A DNA stretch of 64,000 nucleotides from Sphaerolaimus hirsutus (Eukaryota; Nematoda; Chromadorea; Monhysterida; Sphaerolaimidae), in assembly GCA_964036195.1 (NCBI GenBank), contig OZ038458.1:16691832-16755831 (forward strand), given 5' to 3'. A program made the position numbers and the translations under genes. The notes beneath the pieces are model-generated. The model did not search any database and was not told the DNA's origin. It saw only the letters and a program-made list of their open reading frames with translations. Numbering within the stretch: position 1 is the stretch's first letter; each line of letters starts with the position of its first letter. This document shows positions 22,262 through 35,014 of the stretch, piece by piece.

Positions 22262-24207
22262 AGGTGAATATTTCTACCTGAAAATGTTAACAATCTTAAC
22301 TGATAAAATCCAGATCGATAGCTATTAGTAATAAAAATTACAGCGGTATATTTAAAGCGCGGTTTTTGCATGATCATTTTACCAGTCGCGGTTTGAAGAG
22401 ATAGAGGCAAACACATTTCGTTTAGTGAACTGAAAATATTATTATTACTTAAATATTATTAATACAGAATATCACACAAATATTTCACATTAACGATAAA
22501 TAGTAAATTCCATGCTGAGACCGCACTAAAAATGAATGGTTTATGTATGTTATAAAAAATGTTTGGCAGATGTAAGAAGAAAAAGTTATTGCGATTTTAA
22601 TAATTTAAAGTAAATGTCTTAATTAAAAGAAATTTAATTAAAACTGCGATGCCATCTATTCGAAAAAAATTTTTACTTTAGATGAGGTAAATATTTAAAT
22701 TCCCATTTTAATCGATTCCATTTTTATCTTATAAAATAAACTCGGTCAGTCATTTGGTAGGTCCTTTGTTGCAAATAAATACAGGCCCGTAAATGTTTAA
22801 TGACAGTACAAAATGCGAGGACCAAACCAATGACCCATAAAAAGTGTCGTCGATGCTAGTCAGAGGTCCTGAATATGATTTGATTCCACAAAAATCGGAC
22901 ACATTCCACCCAGTAACGTCATGCCTAACGGCCATTGAAAGCAAACGTTTACGTACTTTTTAATATTTATATAGAGAAATATTATACATTTATTAATTCT
23001 GACTCGTTGTAAATAATTCGATACATTTGATTTCACTGTTGATTTCTATTGTCATTACCTTAAGATTTCTTCTCAATTGTATCTACTTGACCAGGTCCGG
23101 AATCGTTGTAAAAGTTGATTACGCGCAATGGACATGAATGCAATACCCACGAATTGAATTTTTCCCACTTAAATATCCAAAAAAAATAAATAAATTGAAA
23201 ACTGCACTGCGCATGCAGACAGTTCACCAACAATTCCGGGCAGTGAAAACATTTTTACTTACCGATACGTGCTTGTAAAGATCACACATTTCTACATAGT
23301 TCTAATCGCAGAGAATTATGGTTTACGCAAAGAATGTATTCATCTATTCAAAGGTCTGTGTATTTCACATCGGTATTTTCTCTGCAGGTTCGAAGAGTTT
23401 TCCACAATTTCGTCTGTGATCGTCCGTGCTATTTATCGCAGTTTCGCATCATGATAACATTCCTATTTACTTGGTTTTTATAATACGGGCCGTGCTTCTA
23501 TACAAGCTTCGTATATGCATCACGCTTTGTTGATACGAATTAGGGTTTTTCACTTTTCATCACATAGTTTTCATGCTATACTGTGTCAGTTTACTTGCTA
23601 TGTATTGCGGTTTACATGCTGACTTAGTGTGCCACACGTTATTTAAAGTATGCCACTTTACTTATATCTACTAAGCATGCTACTTTACCAGTCAAACTTA
23701 CGTATTTATTCTGCAGGCACCACAGCATGTGACATTTTTCATCAAAAAATAACAACTTTTACGTTTTCCTGGGTAAAATTTAAAAAAAAATTCCTGGGTA
23801 TTTTCTGTACTCAGTCAGTGAGTAAATTTAGAAAAAAAGATTCTGTCAACTTATACTTTGAAAAACCAGTACTTTGAGAAGTCGTAGCAAATATAAATAT
23901 TTACATTCCGTAAAGTTTTAATCAGTGCAGTCTCGGATGAACAATGTCACATTCCCTTCACATGTAAAAAACGTCTGTGGCTTGTAAAATGTAATACTCA
24001 GTCTAGCAAGTAACGTGATAGTTGTATAAACTGGCATGAAAACTGACACAACAATTTGGCATGTAAAAACATGTATGCGGCTTGAAAAAAGTATGTTCTG
24101 GCACGTAAAACGGAGTAGCTTAGATGAAAAGATGCAAACTGTGGGCATGTAAACCGTTATGGGTGAAAAGTTGAACGCCCTCAGTGAAATTAGGGTTACA
24201 ATGAGTA
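22262..24207. other. Gene-free AT-rich interval
   Basis: About 2 kb without any frame I can support and without a clear element end. Confidence 0.4.
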
Positions 24208-24422
24208 GGACACACGCTGGATGTCAACTGAATTCGTGTCAACTAAATTTCAGTGAATTATGTGACTTCAACTTATCTATCTGACAGAGTATATTTTTTT
24301 ACATAATCACACTTCATCTTGGTTGTTTCTGTTAAGTGTGATGCTTTTAACAAACTTTTTGTTTTATTTAGTTGACATTGAGTTTACGCGAATTTGCGAT
24401 GTCAACTAGCGTGTGTGGGTCC
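24208..24422. repeat. TTGACATC-type MITE
   Basis: Left end GGACACACGCTGGATGTCAA; right end TGTCAACTAGCGTGTGTGGG. The interior shares 'gttaagtgtgatgcttttaa' with the copies at 27210 and 33039. Confidence 0.72.
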
Positions 24423-24905
24423 AATATTCGATTAGAAAGAGGCACAGGCGTCGGTAAGTCAATAAAAAGCGGATGCACCAACCACATATTTCGCTTGTAT
24501 TTTTTCGATATTTTTTTTCTGTAAAAATGTACTGACAAGTGTGAGTATACCTTGCTCTTATTACCCCTTTCACGAGGTGAATTGTTTCGTTCCTCCAAAA
24601 ACATATCGTACATGTGATACCTAAATAGTTAACCAAGTAAACTCAGAGCGCAGACACCATTTCTCTCAAATGACAAGCACAGCCTCGATATAAAAGCGTG
24701 AAAATCTCTAGCCAATGACGTTAGGATCTGACTAGAACATTCAGAAATAAATGAAAAGCTTTTAATTACAACTGCAACATTTTTATCGGAATTTCGATCA
24801 CTTTCTATGCTTTGAATACACGAAACCTCCATTTTTCTGGGTCCAAAATGGACTAAATTGTTCTAAAATGCACAATGACATAATTACCCACATGTACGTA
24901 AATAT

Positions 24906-25021
24906 AAGGGTTCAAACGGGATTGAATTTTAAGACATTTTGACATTTCGACATTGAGTCGAAATCGAGATCGGTACAAAAATGGTCAACTTTCTGTCCGA
25001 CTTGAAAGCCTTTGAACCCTA
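24906..25021. repeat. Short GGGTTCAAACG-type MITE
   Basis: Left end AAGGGTTCAAACGGGATTGA; right end GCCTTTGAACCCTA. It has the same termini as 26398-27206 and 38716-39289 but a short non-satellite interior (about 115 nt in total). Confidence 0.65.
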
Positions 25022-25306
25022 GGAAATATGCTGAAAGCATCAAAGACTTTGTGGAAAGACTGCACAACAGATATCGCACGGGATGGATTATGCGCACTAA
25101 TCGCGGCTCCAGACGGGGTCAAGCCTATTACGCATGTAAACCCATCACGCATGTAGACCCGTTATAGACACATTATACCCGCAGGGCAAAGAAAGGCGGC
25201 GGATAACCCCACTCCAAACCGCCCAGCTATCTATCTATCCCAGAGGCTAATTTTTTGGCTACTTTCCCCCTGAACACCCCCCTCCGCAAATTACCTAGCT
25301 ATTTAG

Positions 25307-26068
25307 CAGAGTTGTTAAAATACCGGTATTTTTGGAAAGTGTAAGTGTAAGTGTAAATACACTTTCCAAATATAGAGTATGGATACCAAAAGTGTAAGGT
25401 ATTTTAAAAATACCTAGGAAAGTGTAAAAAAAGTGTAAGTGTCAAAAAAATTTTTAGAAAGAGCTGTCACTGTTGAGCATTAGAAAACACCGCTGTTCTC
25501 ACCTTTAGATCAATTTATTTATCATTTTCATGCATTATTTCACATTTTATGGCCTTTTATGAAACATTTCAGACTGCAACAAATACTGTAGTGGTATGAA
25601 GTTCCCTAAAAATGGCACTTTTTCAGTGTTGATATTTTACTGATTAAGCAATGCGATACACACTGTTTAAATGCAAGAATGGACATGCAGCAAATGTCAA
25701 TGCAAAAGTTGACTTTGTGTCCAGCTGGTGAATTTCCATTGATCTTGTCCTTTTTACAAAAGTATGATGAAGCTGTAGAATACCATGAGTACTGATCAAA
25801 GGTTGTAGATCAAATGCTAGTTTGTACATTTGCCATATTTTCTACATTCAATGCATTTTTTATACATGACCCTATTTTATGCTTTCTCAAAAGCATAAAA
25901 CAGGGCCATCTGAAAGAACAAAATACACTTTCTGTACCCAGGTGTTTTGCCCAGGAAAGTGTAAAAAAAGTGTATGGGTATTTTATGAAAGTGTAAGTGT
26001 AAGTGTAAATATAAATACCCATTTACCCGGGTATTTCGGGTAAGTGTAAATACACTTTCGCAACTCTG
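25307..26068. mobile_element. hAT-like MITE (GTGTAAGTGTAA interior), copy 2
   Basis: Nearly identical to 12370-13130: same ends (CAGAGTTGTTAAAATACCGG and TTTCGCAACTCTG) and same length within one base. It is flanked by a different exact 8-base duplication, CTATTTAG (25299-25306 and 26069-26076), so it is an independent insertion. Confidence 0.9.
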
Positions 26069-26397
26069 CTATTTAGGCATCTGGAGCGCTTTTGAGCAAT
26101 TGTACCGTACTTTTCATACTTCTTTTAAATAGATTTTCACCTTCAAAACTATTAGGTAATGTGTTTTATTGCCTATTTTCAGTATGCCGGGTAATATGCG
26201 TGATGGGTTTACATGCGTAATGGCACAGGTTCCTCCAGACGGACTGCAATTACCTAAGTTCAACTGCGACGGAAGCCGGATTGACACGTCTCCACAGATC
26301 ACAAACGCATTGAAACGGTTCCAACGCATACTAGCAGAAACGCTGTAACATCGGAAAATCACACGGTGGGATATTGGACACACACACACACACACTA

Positions 26398-27206
26398 GGG
26401 TTCAAACGATATATCGTATCGAATATCAAATATCGGATATCGATCATTTTTAATATCGAATATCGATATCGAAAATTTTGAAAAAATATCGAATATCGAT
26501 ATCGATCATTTTTTAATATCGATTATCGATATCGAAAATTTTGAAAAAATATCGAATATCGATATCGAAAATTTTGAAAAAATATCAAATATCGATATCG
26601 AATATCGACCTTTTTTTCGATATATCGAACTTGTAGTGTGTCCCTCAATTAAGTTATTATTTTCATTTTGAGATATTTATGATTGATCTGATGTGCTTAT
26701 AGTATTGTATTTGATGAGTAAAGGTACAGTATTTATAATGCAATCTTTATTGGAGTGCTAAATTTGAAGCCAGAAAATACCGATATGCTATTTTTTGCAA
26801 CATGCCCTTAAGCAATTAGTTTATAAGTATGAACTGTAATATCTACCAATTGTTATTTGTCTGATACACTTTGATTCATCATGTTTTTCTTCCATTTTCT
26901 ACTTTCGAGTGATGTAAACCTTGTTAAAAGTACTTGTACCATTCACATTTCAGTAAAGAGATGATTAACCATGTGTGCAACCACATGAAAATACAATATG
27001 CAACTTGAAATATGGCTTGCTATACCACAAGCAAATCACAATATCGAATATCGAAAATATCGAAATATTGAATATCGAATATTGACCTTTTTTAATATCG
27101 AATATCGAATATCGATATCGAGGTTCCATATCATATCGATATCGAATATCGAGTGTCAGAAAAAAATATCGAATATCGATATCGAAAAGTCATATCGTTC
27201 GAACCC
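26398..27206. repeat. GGGTTCAAACG-type element with ATATCGATATCGAA satellite interior
   Basis: Ends TA-GGGTTCAAACGATATATCG and ATATCGTTCGAACCC-TA. Both arms are expanded ATCGATATCGAA units around a unique AT-rich centre (about 26640-27030). Confidence 0.8.
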
Positions 27207-27209
27207 TAA

Positions 27210-27441
27210 CACACACACACACACTAGTTGACATCAAAATTCGTGTCAACTGAATTTTTGGTTTATTATGCGATTTAAATGTAATATGTAATCTATGTAA
27301 TATAGAATAGCTGATTTTATATAGTGACACTTAATTTTCATTGTTTCTGTTAAGTGTGATTGATGCTTTAAAATTCTTTCTGTTATAAAGTTGACATTCA
27401 GTTGACATTTATTTGCGATGTCAACTAGTGTGTGTGGGCCC
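27210..27441. repeat. TTGACATC-type MITE
   Basis: Left CACACACACTAGTTGACATC; right GATGTCAACTAGTGTGTGTG then GGCCC. It lies directly against the previous satellite element. Confidence 0.75.
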
Positions 27442-28160
27442 ATTACCACGACGGTACTAGACACTGCAGTGCGCAAGAAACCAAGCTTTCATCAATTTTT
27501 AGTTTTGACCTGTGTGCAGTTTTATGTCGTCAGGCGACCGCGTGCGTGGGATGATACGAAATCTCACATCGGAGATAGGGAGACGTCCTAAAACGTTGTA
27601 ATGCAGTGTTGAGCGGCGAGTAAATGCGTTTGGCAACGACTAAGTAATTATAAAGTTTGGTATCATCTGCAACGCAAACTAGGTATTTACTTAAGCGGCT
27701 TTCGCACAGTAACGGCAAAAAGTTCTGACACAACAAAAATTTGTGTGACAAAAAAGTTTCGGGGTTTCAAACTCCCTTTTGTCATGAAAATTAAAAAATT
27801 TGTTGTGTCGAGGGGGGGACTCTCAATGCATGTAAACTCTCAGTGCATCTGATTTGCTCTGATTTCAGTGCAGCCAATGTTTTCAAAATTTAGCAGTCCT
27901 CATTGAAAAATAAAATATACCAATTGAAACATTTATTTCTTATTTTTATTCCTGATTTTGATTCCTCACTCGCAGACAAAGAATCAAATTACAAAGAAAT
28001 GTTTTTTTAAATTTTCAACTTTCATGACAAAAAATAGGACAAAATCCCGAAATTGAAATCAAAGCCGCTTTATGAACTTGTTGACGCGATATATGTAAAT
28101 ATTATACCCGCACCACAGCCAGTTATTTACATAAAATAGACTAACAGCGTAAGTAAGATC

Positions 28161-31100
28161 TCAACGCACCGGTGGTTTCTGATCCTCAGTTTTTGCCGCG
28201 GAGCCTGTAGCACTGGTAGCAGTCGAATCAGCGCTGGAGACATTGTCGGGCGGCTGCGAGTCCACCTCGGGTTTCACGGGCAACGACCCCGTGTCGGGCG
28301 GCGCATTGGATCGACCAGACAGAGGATGCTGTTTTTGGTGGGACGCAGTTATGAAGCAATTTAGAACGGTACACGTTCTACCGTGTACAGACACCATCTA
28401 CCTCAATTTGATTTTAATTTCGGTGATGCCTAGTGACGCTAGTCAACGGTTTTTGATAGTCAACAGTCAATACATGCAATACAAGGGTTCCCAACCCTTT
28501 TTTAGTAGTTTTGATCATCAACCTACATCCTTTTTACACGTTTAATGATTATAATCTTTCTGATATTACACACTAAAACTGTGACGTGTGTCATAACTTT
28601 TTCACTCACACTAGTCTTTGAGTCGGGATATTTAGCACTCGGTGGGTTTTGTGTAGTCACTACAGCTGGCGTGAAGCCAACGACAGAAGTAGACGGCGCA
28701 GAAGTGCTCGCCGCGACCGAAGTCGGCATGGAAGCTAGGCGACTTTGAGTCGGCAGTATTCGCAAAGGGCCACTTTGTTCAGAGATCAAACGACCCAAAC
28801 CGGCCACCCGTGCTGCGCAGAACAGATTAGCTATACTCGGCCGACATCACACTTAGTGTGGTAACCTACCATAACCCATCTGAATCATTAACCGAAAGTT
28901 TTACAGTATTTACATCATAATATTTCGTTTTTACTTTTAATTACGAAATTTTTCACAAGATTTTTTCATAAAATTATGGTAGGATTCTGCGCATACTTTG
29001 CGGTCCGCCGAGTATACAAAATATTATTTTTCCGGCGGCGGAGTACTTCCGCAAAACGATAACCGCCAACAAACCGGTGGTCTCCTCCAAATGTTTCTGC
29101 TGCATTGGATTAGTTCTAGCGTGAACGCGTCTGCGCTTCTTTACCTGCACCTGGGGCTTGGCTCCGCCCAGCGGCAGCACCGGCATATTACAGGGGGCAA
29201 CTCTGCCGCCCGCCACGCCCGAAATCATGTCGCCCTGCTGCGGCGGCGGACAAGAACCGAACATTTGCTGCTGCAGCGGCAGTTGTTGTTGTTGTTGTTG
29301 TTGCTGCTGTTGATGCATCGGCGGCGCCGAGCCCAATGGAAAAAACGGCTGCTGGTTCTGTTGCGGGAAGCACGACGTGGGCGTGCCGATGGGCGTGCTG
29401 CTCGCGCTGCACGCCGGCATCATTGACATGGAACTGCACGGCACGCCCGCCGATAGACTGGGACTGCTCGTGCCAGCCGTGGTGGCTGTGAAGAAGACAG
29501 CAAAGGGTCAATTAGTGAAGGTGGAATCACATAAAAGCCACGCACATAGTGGTTCACACGGGATCCCGATCCCGTATTCCGATTATTTTCGGGATTTTGC
29601 GGTTTCGATCCCGAGGTCCCAATCCCGTTCCCGAAAGTTTGAAACGCCAATCGCGATCCCAGAAAAATTTACAGAATTCGCCAAATGACTTTTTACACTA
29701 GAAATTTGATAGGAAACTCCAGTGTGCATTTTATTTATTTTATACAAGCGTGTTTTTGCCTTATTTTTGTGGCAAATTTGAGAAAAATCGTTAATATCAG
29801 AACTTTCAAAAATTGCGATCCCGAAAACCTAATCGCGATCACGAAAACTAAAAATACGAATCCCGATCCCAATCCCGATCCCACCCTAACGCACACGCAG
29901 TGGGAACACTAGAAGGTACAACGGCAGTGGGCGGGCGGGTGCCAGTCAACCGAGCGTCAAGCTCCTCGGTGCTCAGCAGCGTGTGCCCGTCGGGCTCGCA
30001 GCCGAACGCGTACTGCTCCACGATGTAGCGCTGGTGCGCCGGGAACCGATCTTCTTCCGACAGCAACCCGGCACCGTAGTAGGTGTATTGGGAGTTCTAC
30101 GAAAGGAAATTTGGAATACTGTATTTCCTCGAAATACCCCCCGCCGTCAATATGGCCAGGGGCCAGATTTAATTCTCCCTACAGATTTGTAGGGTAGGGC
30201 GTACGCCCGATAGATTTTTTAAAGTTCAGCCGCATCGACGCACATGCACCGAGAGCAAGGCGGTTTGTAAAATATACGAAACCATCCTTTAAGGTCGCCG
30301 ATATTGCAATATGACGTGTATCACTTCGATTTTGACCCGGAAATCACTATTTCGTCATTTCTTGGCCGTCTGCCAATTCGCTTTTTATTTTATTTTGTCC
30401 GGCGGGTTACTCGCATAAGTCGTGCCTTTGTACGCTCGTGCATGCATTTCTTTCTTGTCGCTGCCCTCATGGTTTCGGTTGCAGACAGTGAACACTAAAA
30501 AAGTGACCACCTGACTACACAAAAGCGCGACTTATGCGAGTAACCTGCCCGACAAAAAAAATAAAAAACGAATTGGCCGACGGCCAAGAAATGACGAAAT
30601 CATGATATCCGTGCCAAAATCGAAGTGATATACGTCATATTGCAGTATCGGCGACGTTAATGGGTGGTTTCGTATATTTTACAAACCGCCTTGCTCTCGG
30701 TGCATGTGCGTCGATGCGGCTAAACATTAAAAAATCTATCGGGTGTACGCCCTACCCTACAAATCTGTAGGGAGAATTAAATCTGGCCCCAGGGGTCTCG
30801 GATGAAGGGGGGGGCTGGGGGTGTCCCCCCCCAAACCGCCCAGCCATCTATCCATCCCAGAGGCCGCTCAGCTATCTATCTATCTATCACGGAGGCAAAA
30901 TTTTGGGCTACTACCCCCTAAACCCCCCCCCCAAATCGCCCAGCTATCTACCTATCTGGAGTGATTTTTGATAAACTATACCCCAATTTTTGCTCAAAAT
31001 CGCTATTTTTCATACCTTTTTATAGATTTTCACTTCCAAAATCATGGTTCTGGTTCCTATTTCCCTATTTTCAGCTACATTTAGTACTATATGCTCTTGT

Positions 31101-33372
31101 ATACCCATTTTGAGCCATTTTACACCTACTTTTAGCAATTTTTCTCCCTTTTCTTCCTTCTATGCCCGGAAAAAGCCTATATATCGAACCACCACAACCC
31201 CCGCCAAACCCCGCCAGAAAATTTTCCAGCTATCTATCCCTCCGGAGATTTTGTTATCTATCCAACCACTCGGAGGGTCAAAATTCAAGTTACCCCTGAA
31301 TATGGCCACTATGGATTTGTAACCCCCCTCGAAATACCCCCTCTCATTGTTGTTCTCAAGTGCTTATTGTTGCATTTTTTCACGTCTGTGTACCTTACAA
31401 ACAACAAATTAGTACTGACAGTTCAAAAACTTTCTGGCGAAATAATACCCCACCCCCCTCTCAAAATTCTCACTCTGAAAAATAAACCTCCGAGGAATAT
31501 TTCGAGGAGATACGGTAGGTCATTTTTACGACTCAGTGGGGTAAATGTGTGCAATTCACAATCCAACCATAATGTCATGATGGTAATTTTTCTGGTACTT
31601 TCGTCTAGCCCTGTGAATTTTGCACATGATCTTGATGTCTTCTTCGCTGATTGGCGCTTCTCCATCCGACTCTGACTCTGATTCCTCTTCTAAAATATCC
31701 TGTTAGGTTGAAATCAGAGTTGTTAAAAGTACTGAATTGTTTTCAAGGAAAACGTAAACGTCAAGTATTTCTATCTTACTCATCGCTGAGTACAGAAAAC
31801 GTGAGGTAATGTTTTTACATTTACACTGCGCAAAAGGTGAGTAAATTACTTTTCTTTCAAAAAAAACGTAACATTAAGTATCTAGGTATTTTTTCACAGA
31901 AAACGTAAAAATAAGTATTTCTCTCACACAAAACGTAAAAGCAAGTATTTTTTCTCACAGAAAACATAAAAATGTGTATTTTTTTACAATTTTTACTCTG
32001 GAAGACATCATTTCGAGTTAAAGGCAATGCTGTAAATGGCCCTTAAAATACGTTTTCTGTACTCGCGTACTCCCTAAAAGTACGCGTAAAGATGAGTACC
32101 GGTATATTTTTATCCAGAGGAAACGTATACGTATACTTCGGTATACGTATTTTTCGAGTAAACGTAAATATGTTTTGACAACTATCGTCGAAATACGTAA
32201 TACATATTTTTAACAAATCATTAGCAAAAAATAATCTAAGTCACCTGCAACCACGCGCGACTCGCGTCCACGTGTTTGAAGTTGTAAAGTCTGGCCAAAG
32301 CTTCTTTGCGCTCTGAGAAATGAAGATAATTCGGACACAGAACCACGAGGCATAAAATTCTACAACGTCACAACGGCCCTGTGCCCATAGCGCATTTTGG
32401 GGTTAGCATTTTGGGGGCGGGGGTCAGCCGGTCAGCACGCGTTAATAACTCGGGAACCGCTTGGCGAAAAATGTTGAAATTTTGATATGTTATGGTTTCA
32501 GGTCGGGGCTAGTATCAAGTCCGACGATTTTTTTCTACGACCCCCCCTATCTCCGGTCTGGGGGGTCGTAGAAAAAAATCGTCGAGCTTAATACTAGCCC
32601 CGACCTAAAACCATAACATATCCAAATTTCAACATTATTCGCCAAGCGGTTCCCGAGTTATTAACGCGTGCTGACCGGCTGACCCCCCCCCCCCAAAATG
32701 CTAACCCCAAAATCCGCTATGCCTGTGCCGGTGCACAAGTTTACCCGGTGCAGAAGTAGCAAAAGTAATGAAAGGGCGCCATGGTGCGGCATACTTTGGC
32801 GCCATTCCATCACTAATCATGTGTAACAACAGACCACTTTCCGTGGGCCACAATCCCTTGACAGAGAAAACGCTGCTGGGCGGCCGTTGCTGCGGCAACG
32901 TCGCGCTGCCGCTCGCCGGCGCCAGCGATCGGTTCGGAATGCGGATAGGCGAGGCCAGTAGCGCTTCCACTTGGTTCAGGAACGGCGTGATGTCAAGCAT
33001 GCGCTCCAGTCGCTGTAAAAGTTACGTGTCTTCGGTAAGGGCTCATACACATTAGTTGACATCAAAATCCGTGTCAACTAAATTTTGGTAAATTATCTTT
33101 TTTCAACTTTCCTATGTGATAGTATATTTTCAAGTTTAGAGTTCATTTGATATATTGACACTAAAGTACAGCAAGTATACACTTTTTTGTCTAAGTGTGA
33201 TGCTTTAAATAGTTTGTGCCATTTAGTTGACATTTATTTGACATTTTTTGCTATGTCAACTGGTGTGTGTGGGCCCCAGTATCAGATTCATTCTCTTACT
33301 TGAACATGGTGTGGTTTGGCCGGTGCAGTTGTAGTACAAGCGATCAATTGCTGGTGCGCGGCAAACTGCTGC

Positions 33373-33407
<35 letters not shown>

Positions 33408-34872
33408 TTGTTGCTGCTGCTGTTGTTGTTGTTGTTGCTGTTGTTGTTGTTGTTGCTGCTGCTGTTGCTGCTGTGCATGCGGGTTATGCTGCAGCAGCTG
33501 CACCGACTGCGCGGGCACCATCGCGACGGGATTCGGCTCGTGCAGCACCTGGGCTGGCTGCCCGATGCCCACGCCCATCTGGCTGCCCACTGCGGTAAAA
33601 TTGGGTGAATGCCAGACCGCTAATGAAACCAACGGAAAGGAACCGAAGAAATCAGAAACCCGGCAACCTTGCTGAATAAGTTGAGGCTGGCCGACGGTCT
33701 GTTGCATGGGTCTGAAGTAGACCTGTTGTTGTTGTGGTTGCTCCTGTTGGGGAGGCATCTGCACCTGCTGCACCATACCGACCGACTGACCGGCGTGGTT
33801 CTGAGGAAACTGCTGCAATGCGACCATTTGTCCGCCGGCTGAGTATTTACATGAAATTAGATCACTCATTCGGATCAAATACACATGCACATGGATGGCC
33901 AAAACCCGGTGCGCATGTAAACCCGATACACATGTGATCGGTGGGCCCGGTAATCGGGTTTTCAAGCGCGGGGCTGTTTCTTTACGGAGCCCGATGAACG
34001 GGGAGGGGGCTCAGCCCGCCCATTAAAATTTTACGGCCAGTGTGATGGGAAATGAGAGAAATGGGCCTATGCAACGGGTTTACATGTGCACCGGCACAGG
34101 TCCGCGCGGAACAACTAAAGAGTCCCAACAAACCAGAAAATGACGTCACAACAGGCTGCTGAACTACAGGTCCTGGCGGCAGCGACACGGGCACCGGACC
34201 ATTGTGTCGCACGTCGGCGGACGGAGCACCGGACGTCGGTTGTTGGGCTTGTTGTTGCGGCATAAAAAGGACTTGCTGCGACTGCGCGGACGGCGCCACG
34301 CCGGCGCCCACCTGTGAGATCACAACAGTAGCAGAGATTTATGGGGTCTATCAGTCCTATCGGTAGCTAAATAATAAACCCACCACGGTTTTCCTAAACC
34401 CAAAACTAAAAAATTCCATCTACGAACCTAATGCTCATATCATATTTACTGTTTCAATTTGAATTTTTGTTTTGATTTACACCATATACATTTCAAAATG
34501 ATCACAATGCTCGATTTTCATATTTATGTTATTAGAGAGAAATTAAAAAAATCAAATAAAGTATCAATCCTACGTTTTTGTCACTTTTTACTGAAAAACA
34601 GGCACTACGACACTTTCCCTAGTTTTGATGCCCGAAAGAACAGGAAGACATTCGCCAGCCCAAACCATTACGATTACCAATATTTTCTGTAAGCAATCCT
34701 AGATGATCATCAATCACCCTAAGTCAAAGCCCGCGCTAAATAAGCTAGCTAAAAATAAATACATAATATCACAATTTACCTGTTGTATCTGAGGCACGCT
34801 GGGTCCACTCTGCACCATCATTCCAGGATGATGATTATATACTGGCGCAGGTTCAGTGCACGTTTGGTTCAT
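28161..34872 (-). CDS. Glutamine-rich protein, unidentified (possible transcription cofactor)
   Basis: Eleven minus-strand exons join in phase: 34872-34780, 34311-34134, 33838-33668, 33589-33300, 33012-32745, 32312-32245, 31699-31568, 30096-29910, 29485-29075, 28812-28610 and 28328-28161, giving about 722 residues with ATG at 34872 and TGA at 28161. The N-terminal third is Gln/Pro/Met-rich and contains a run of about 36 Gln encoded by mixed CAG/CAA at 33366-33473. The middle is the most ordered part: RKEALARLYNFKHVDASRAW, then an acidic stretch and SEEDIKIMCKIHRARRKYQK, and SEEDRFPAHQRYIVEQYAFG. The C-terminal part has a second short Gln run and a basic patch KKRRRVHAR that could be a nuclear signal. 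I cannot name the family. The donor of the 29910 exon is weak (TCTA|GTGTTC), and the ATG sits right after an acceptor-like CATCACCAG, so an upstream exon may be missing. TTTATT near 27930 may be the poly(A) signal on this strand. Confidence 0.7.
28832..29016. repeat. TATACTCGGC-type foldback in an intron of the Q-rich gene
   Basis: Left end TATACTCGGCCGACATCACA; right end TTTGCGGTCCGCCGAGTATA. It fills most of the intron between exons 29075 and 28812. Confidence 0.75.
29549..29886. repeat. GGGTTCA-type element with CGGGATC satellite arms
   Basis: Left end TAGTGGTTCACACGGGATCC; right end CAATCCCGATCCCACCCTA. CCCGATC units are at both ends. It lies in the intron 29486-29909. Confidence 0.65.
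30119..31515. repeat. Large CCGTA-type foldback carrying nested repeats
   Basis: Ends TA-CTGTATTTCCTCGAAATAC and ATTTCGAGGAGATACGG-TA. A second near-perfect inverted repeat (about 30165-30790, arms through GGGCCAGATTTAATTCTCCC) and a TATCTATC-rich block (about 30790-31320) sit inside it. The whole stack is in the intron 30097-31567 of the Q-rich gene. Confidence 0.7.
31715..32186. mobile_element. hAT-like MITE (GTAAACGTA interior)
   Basis: Starts CAGAGTTGTTAAAAGTACTG and ends TGTTTTGACAACTATC. The flanks are GTTGAAAT (31707-31714) and GTCGAAAT (32187-32194), an 8-base duplication with one mismatch. Same family as 3189-3712. It lies in intron 31700-32244. Confidence 0.82.
32396..32705. repeat. 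Near-perfect foldback in an intron
   Basis: Left arm begins GGGGTCAGCCGGTCAGCACG; right arm ends CGTGCTGACCGGCTGACCCC. The arms of about 130 nt stay matched into a centre at 'cccctatctccggtctgggg'. No coding content. Confidence 0.85.
33039..33275. repeat. TTGACATC-type MITE filling an intron
   Basis: Left GGGCTCATACACATTAGTTG; right CTATGTCAACTGGTGTGTGT then GGGCCC. It takes up most of the 287-nt intron 33013-33299 of the Q-rich gene. Confidence 0.78.
33895..34095. repeat. 'CATGTAAACCCG' foldback
   Basis: GGTGCGCATGTAAACCCGAT on the left pairs with CAACGGGTTTACATGTGCAC on the right. It lies in the intron between exons 34134 and 33838. Confidence 0.6.
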
Positions 34873-35008
34873 CTGGTGATGCGCGGCATGTTTGTAAATA
34901 AAATTCAAGTGTGAAACTGTAGATAAATATGTCCGGTACGGTAGGGGACACAGGGCAGTTTTCAGAAACCTCAAATCTGAACAAGACAAAAAACACCACA
35001 AAAAATGC

Positions 35009-35014
35009 TTTTAT
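35009..35014 (-). terminator. Poly(A) signal for FDX2
   Basis: TTTATT on the given strand reads AATAAA on the minus strand, 127 nt after the FDX2 stop codon and just ahead of the Q-rich gene. Confidence 0.55.

Noticed and set aside
26998-27231. Possible protein of IEYRISIS repeats
   Set aside because: It is the ATATCG satellite interior of a TA-flanked element.
33267-33675. Long poly-Leu and poly-Cys reading frames on the plus strand
   Set aside because: They are antisense and frame-shifted readings of the glutamine tract in the minus-strand gene.
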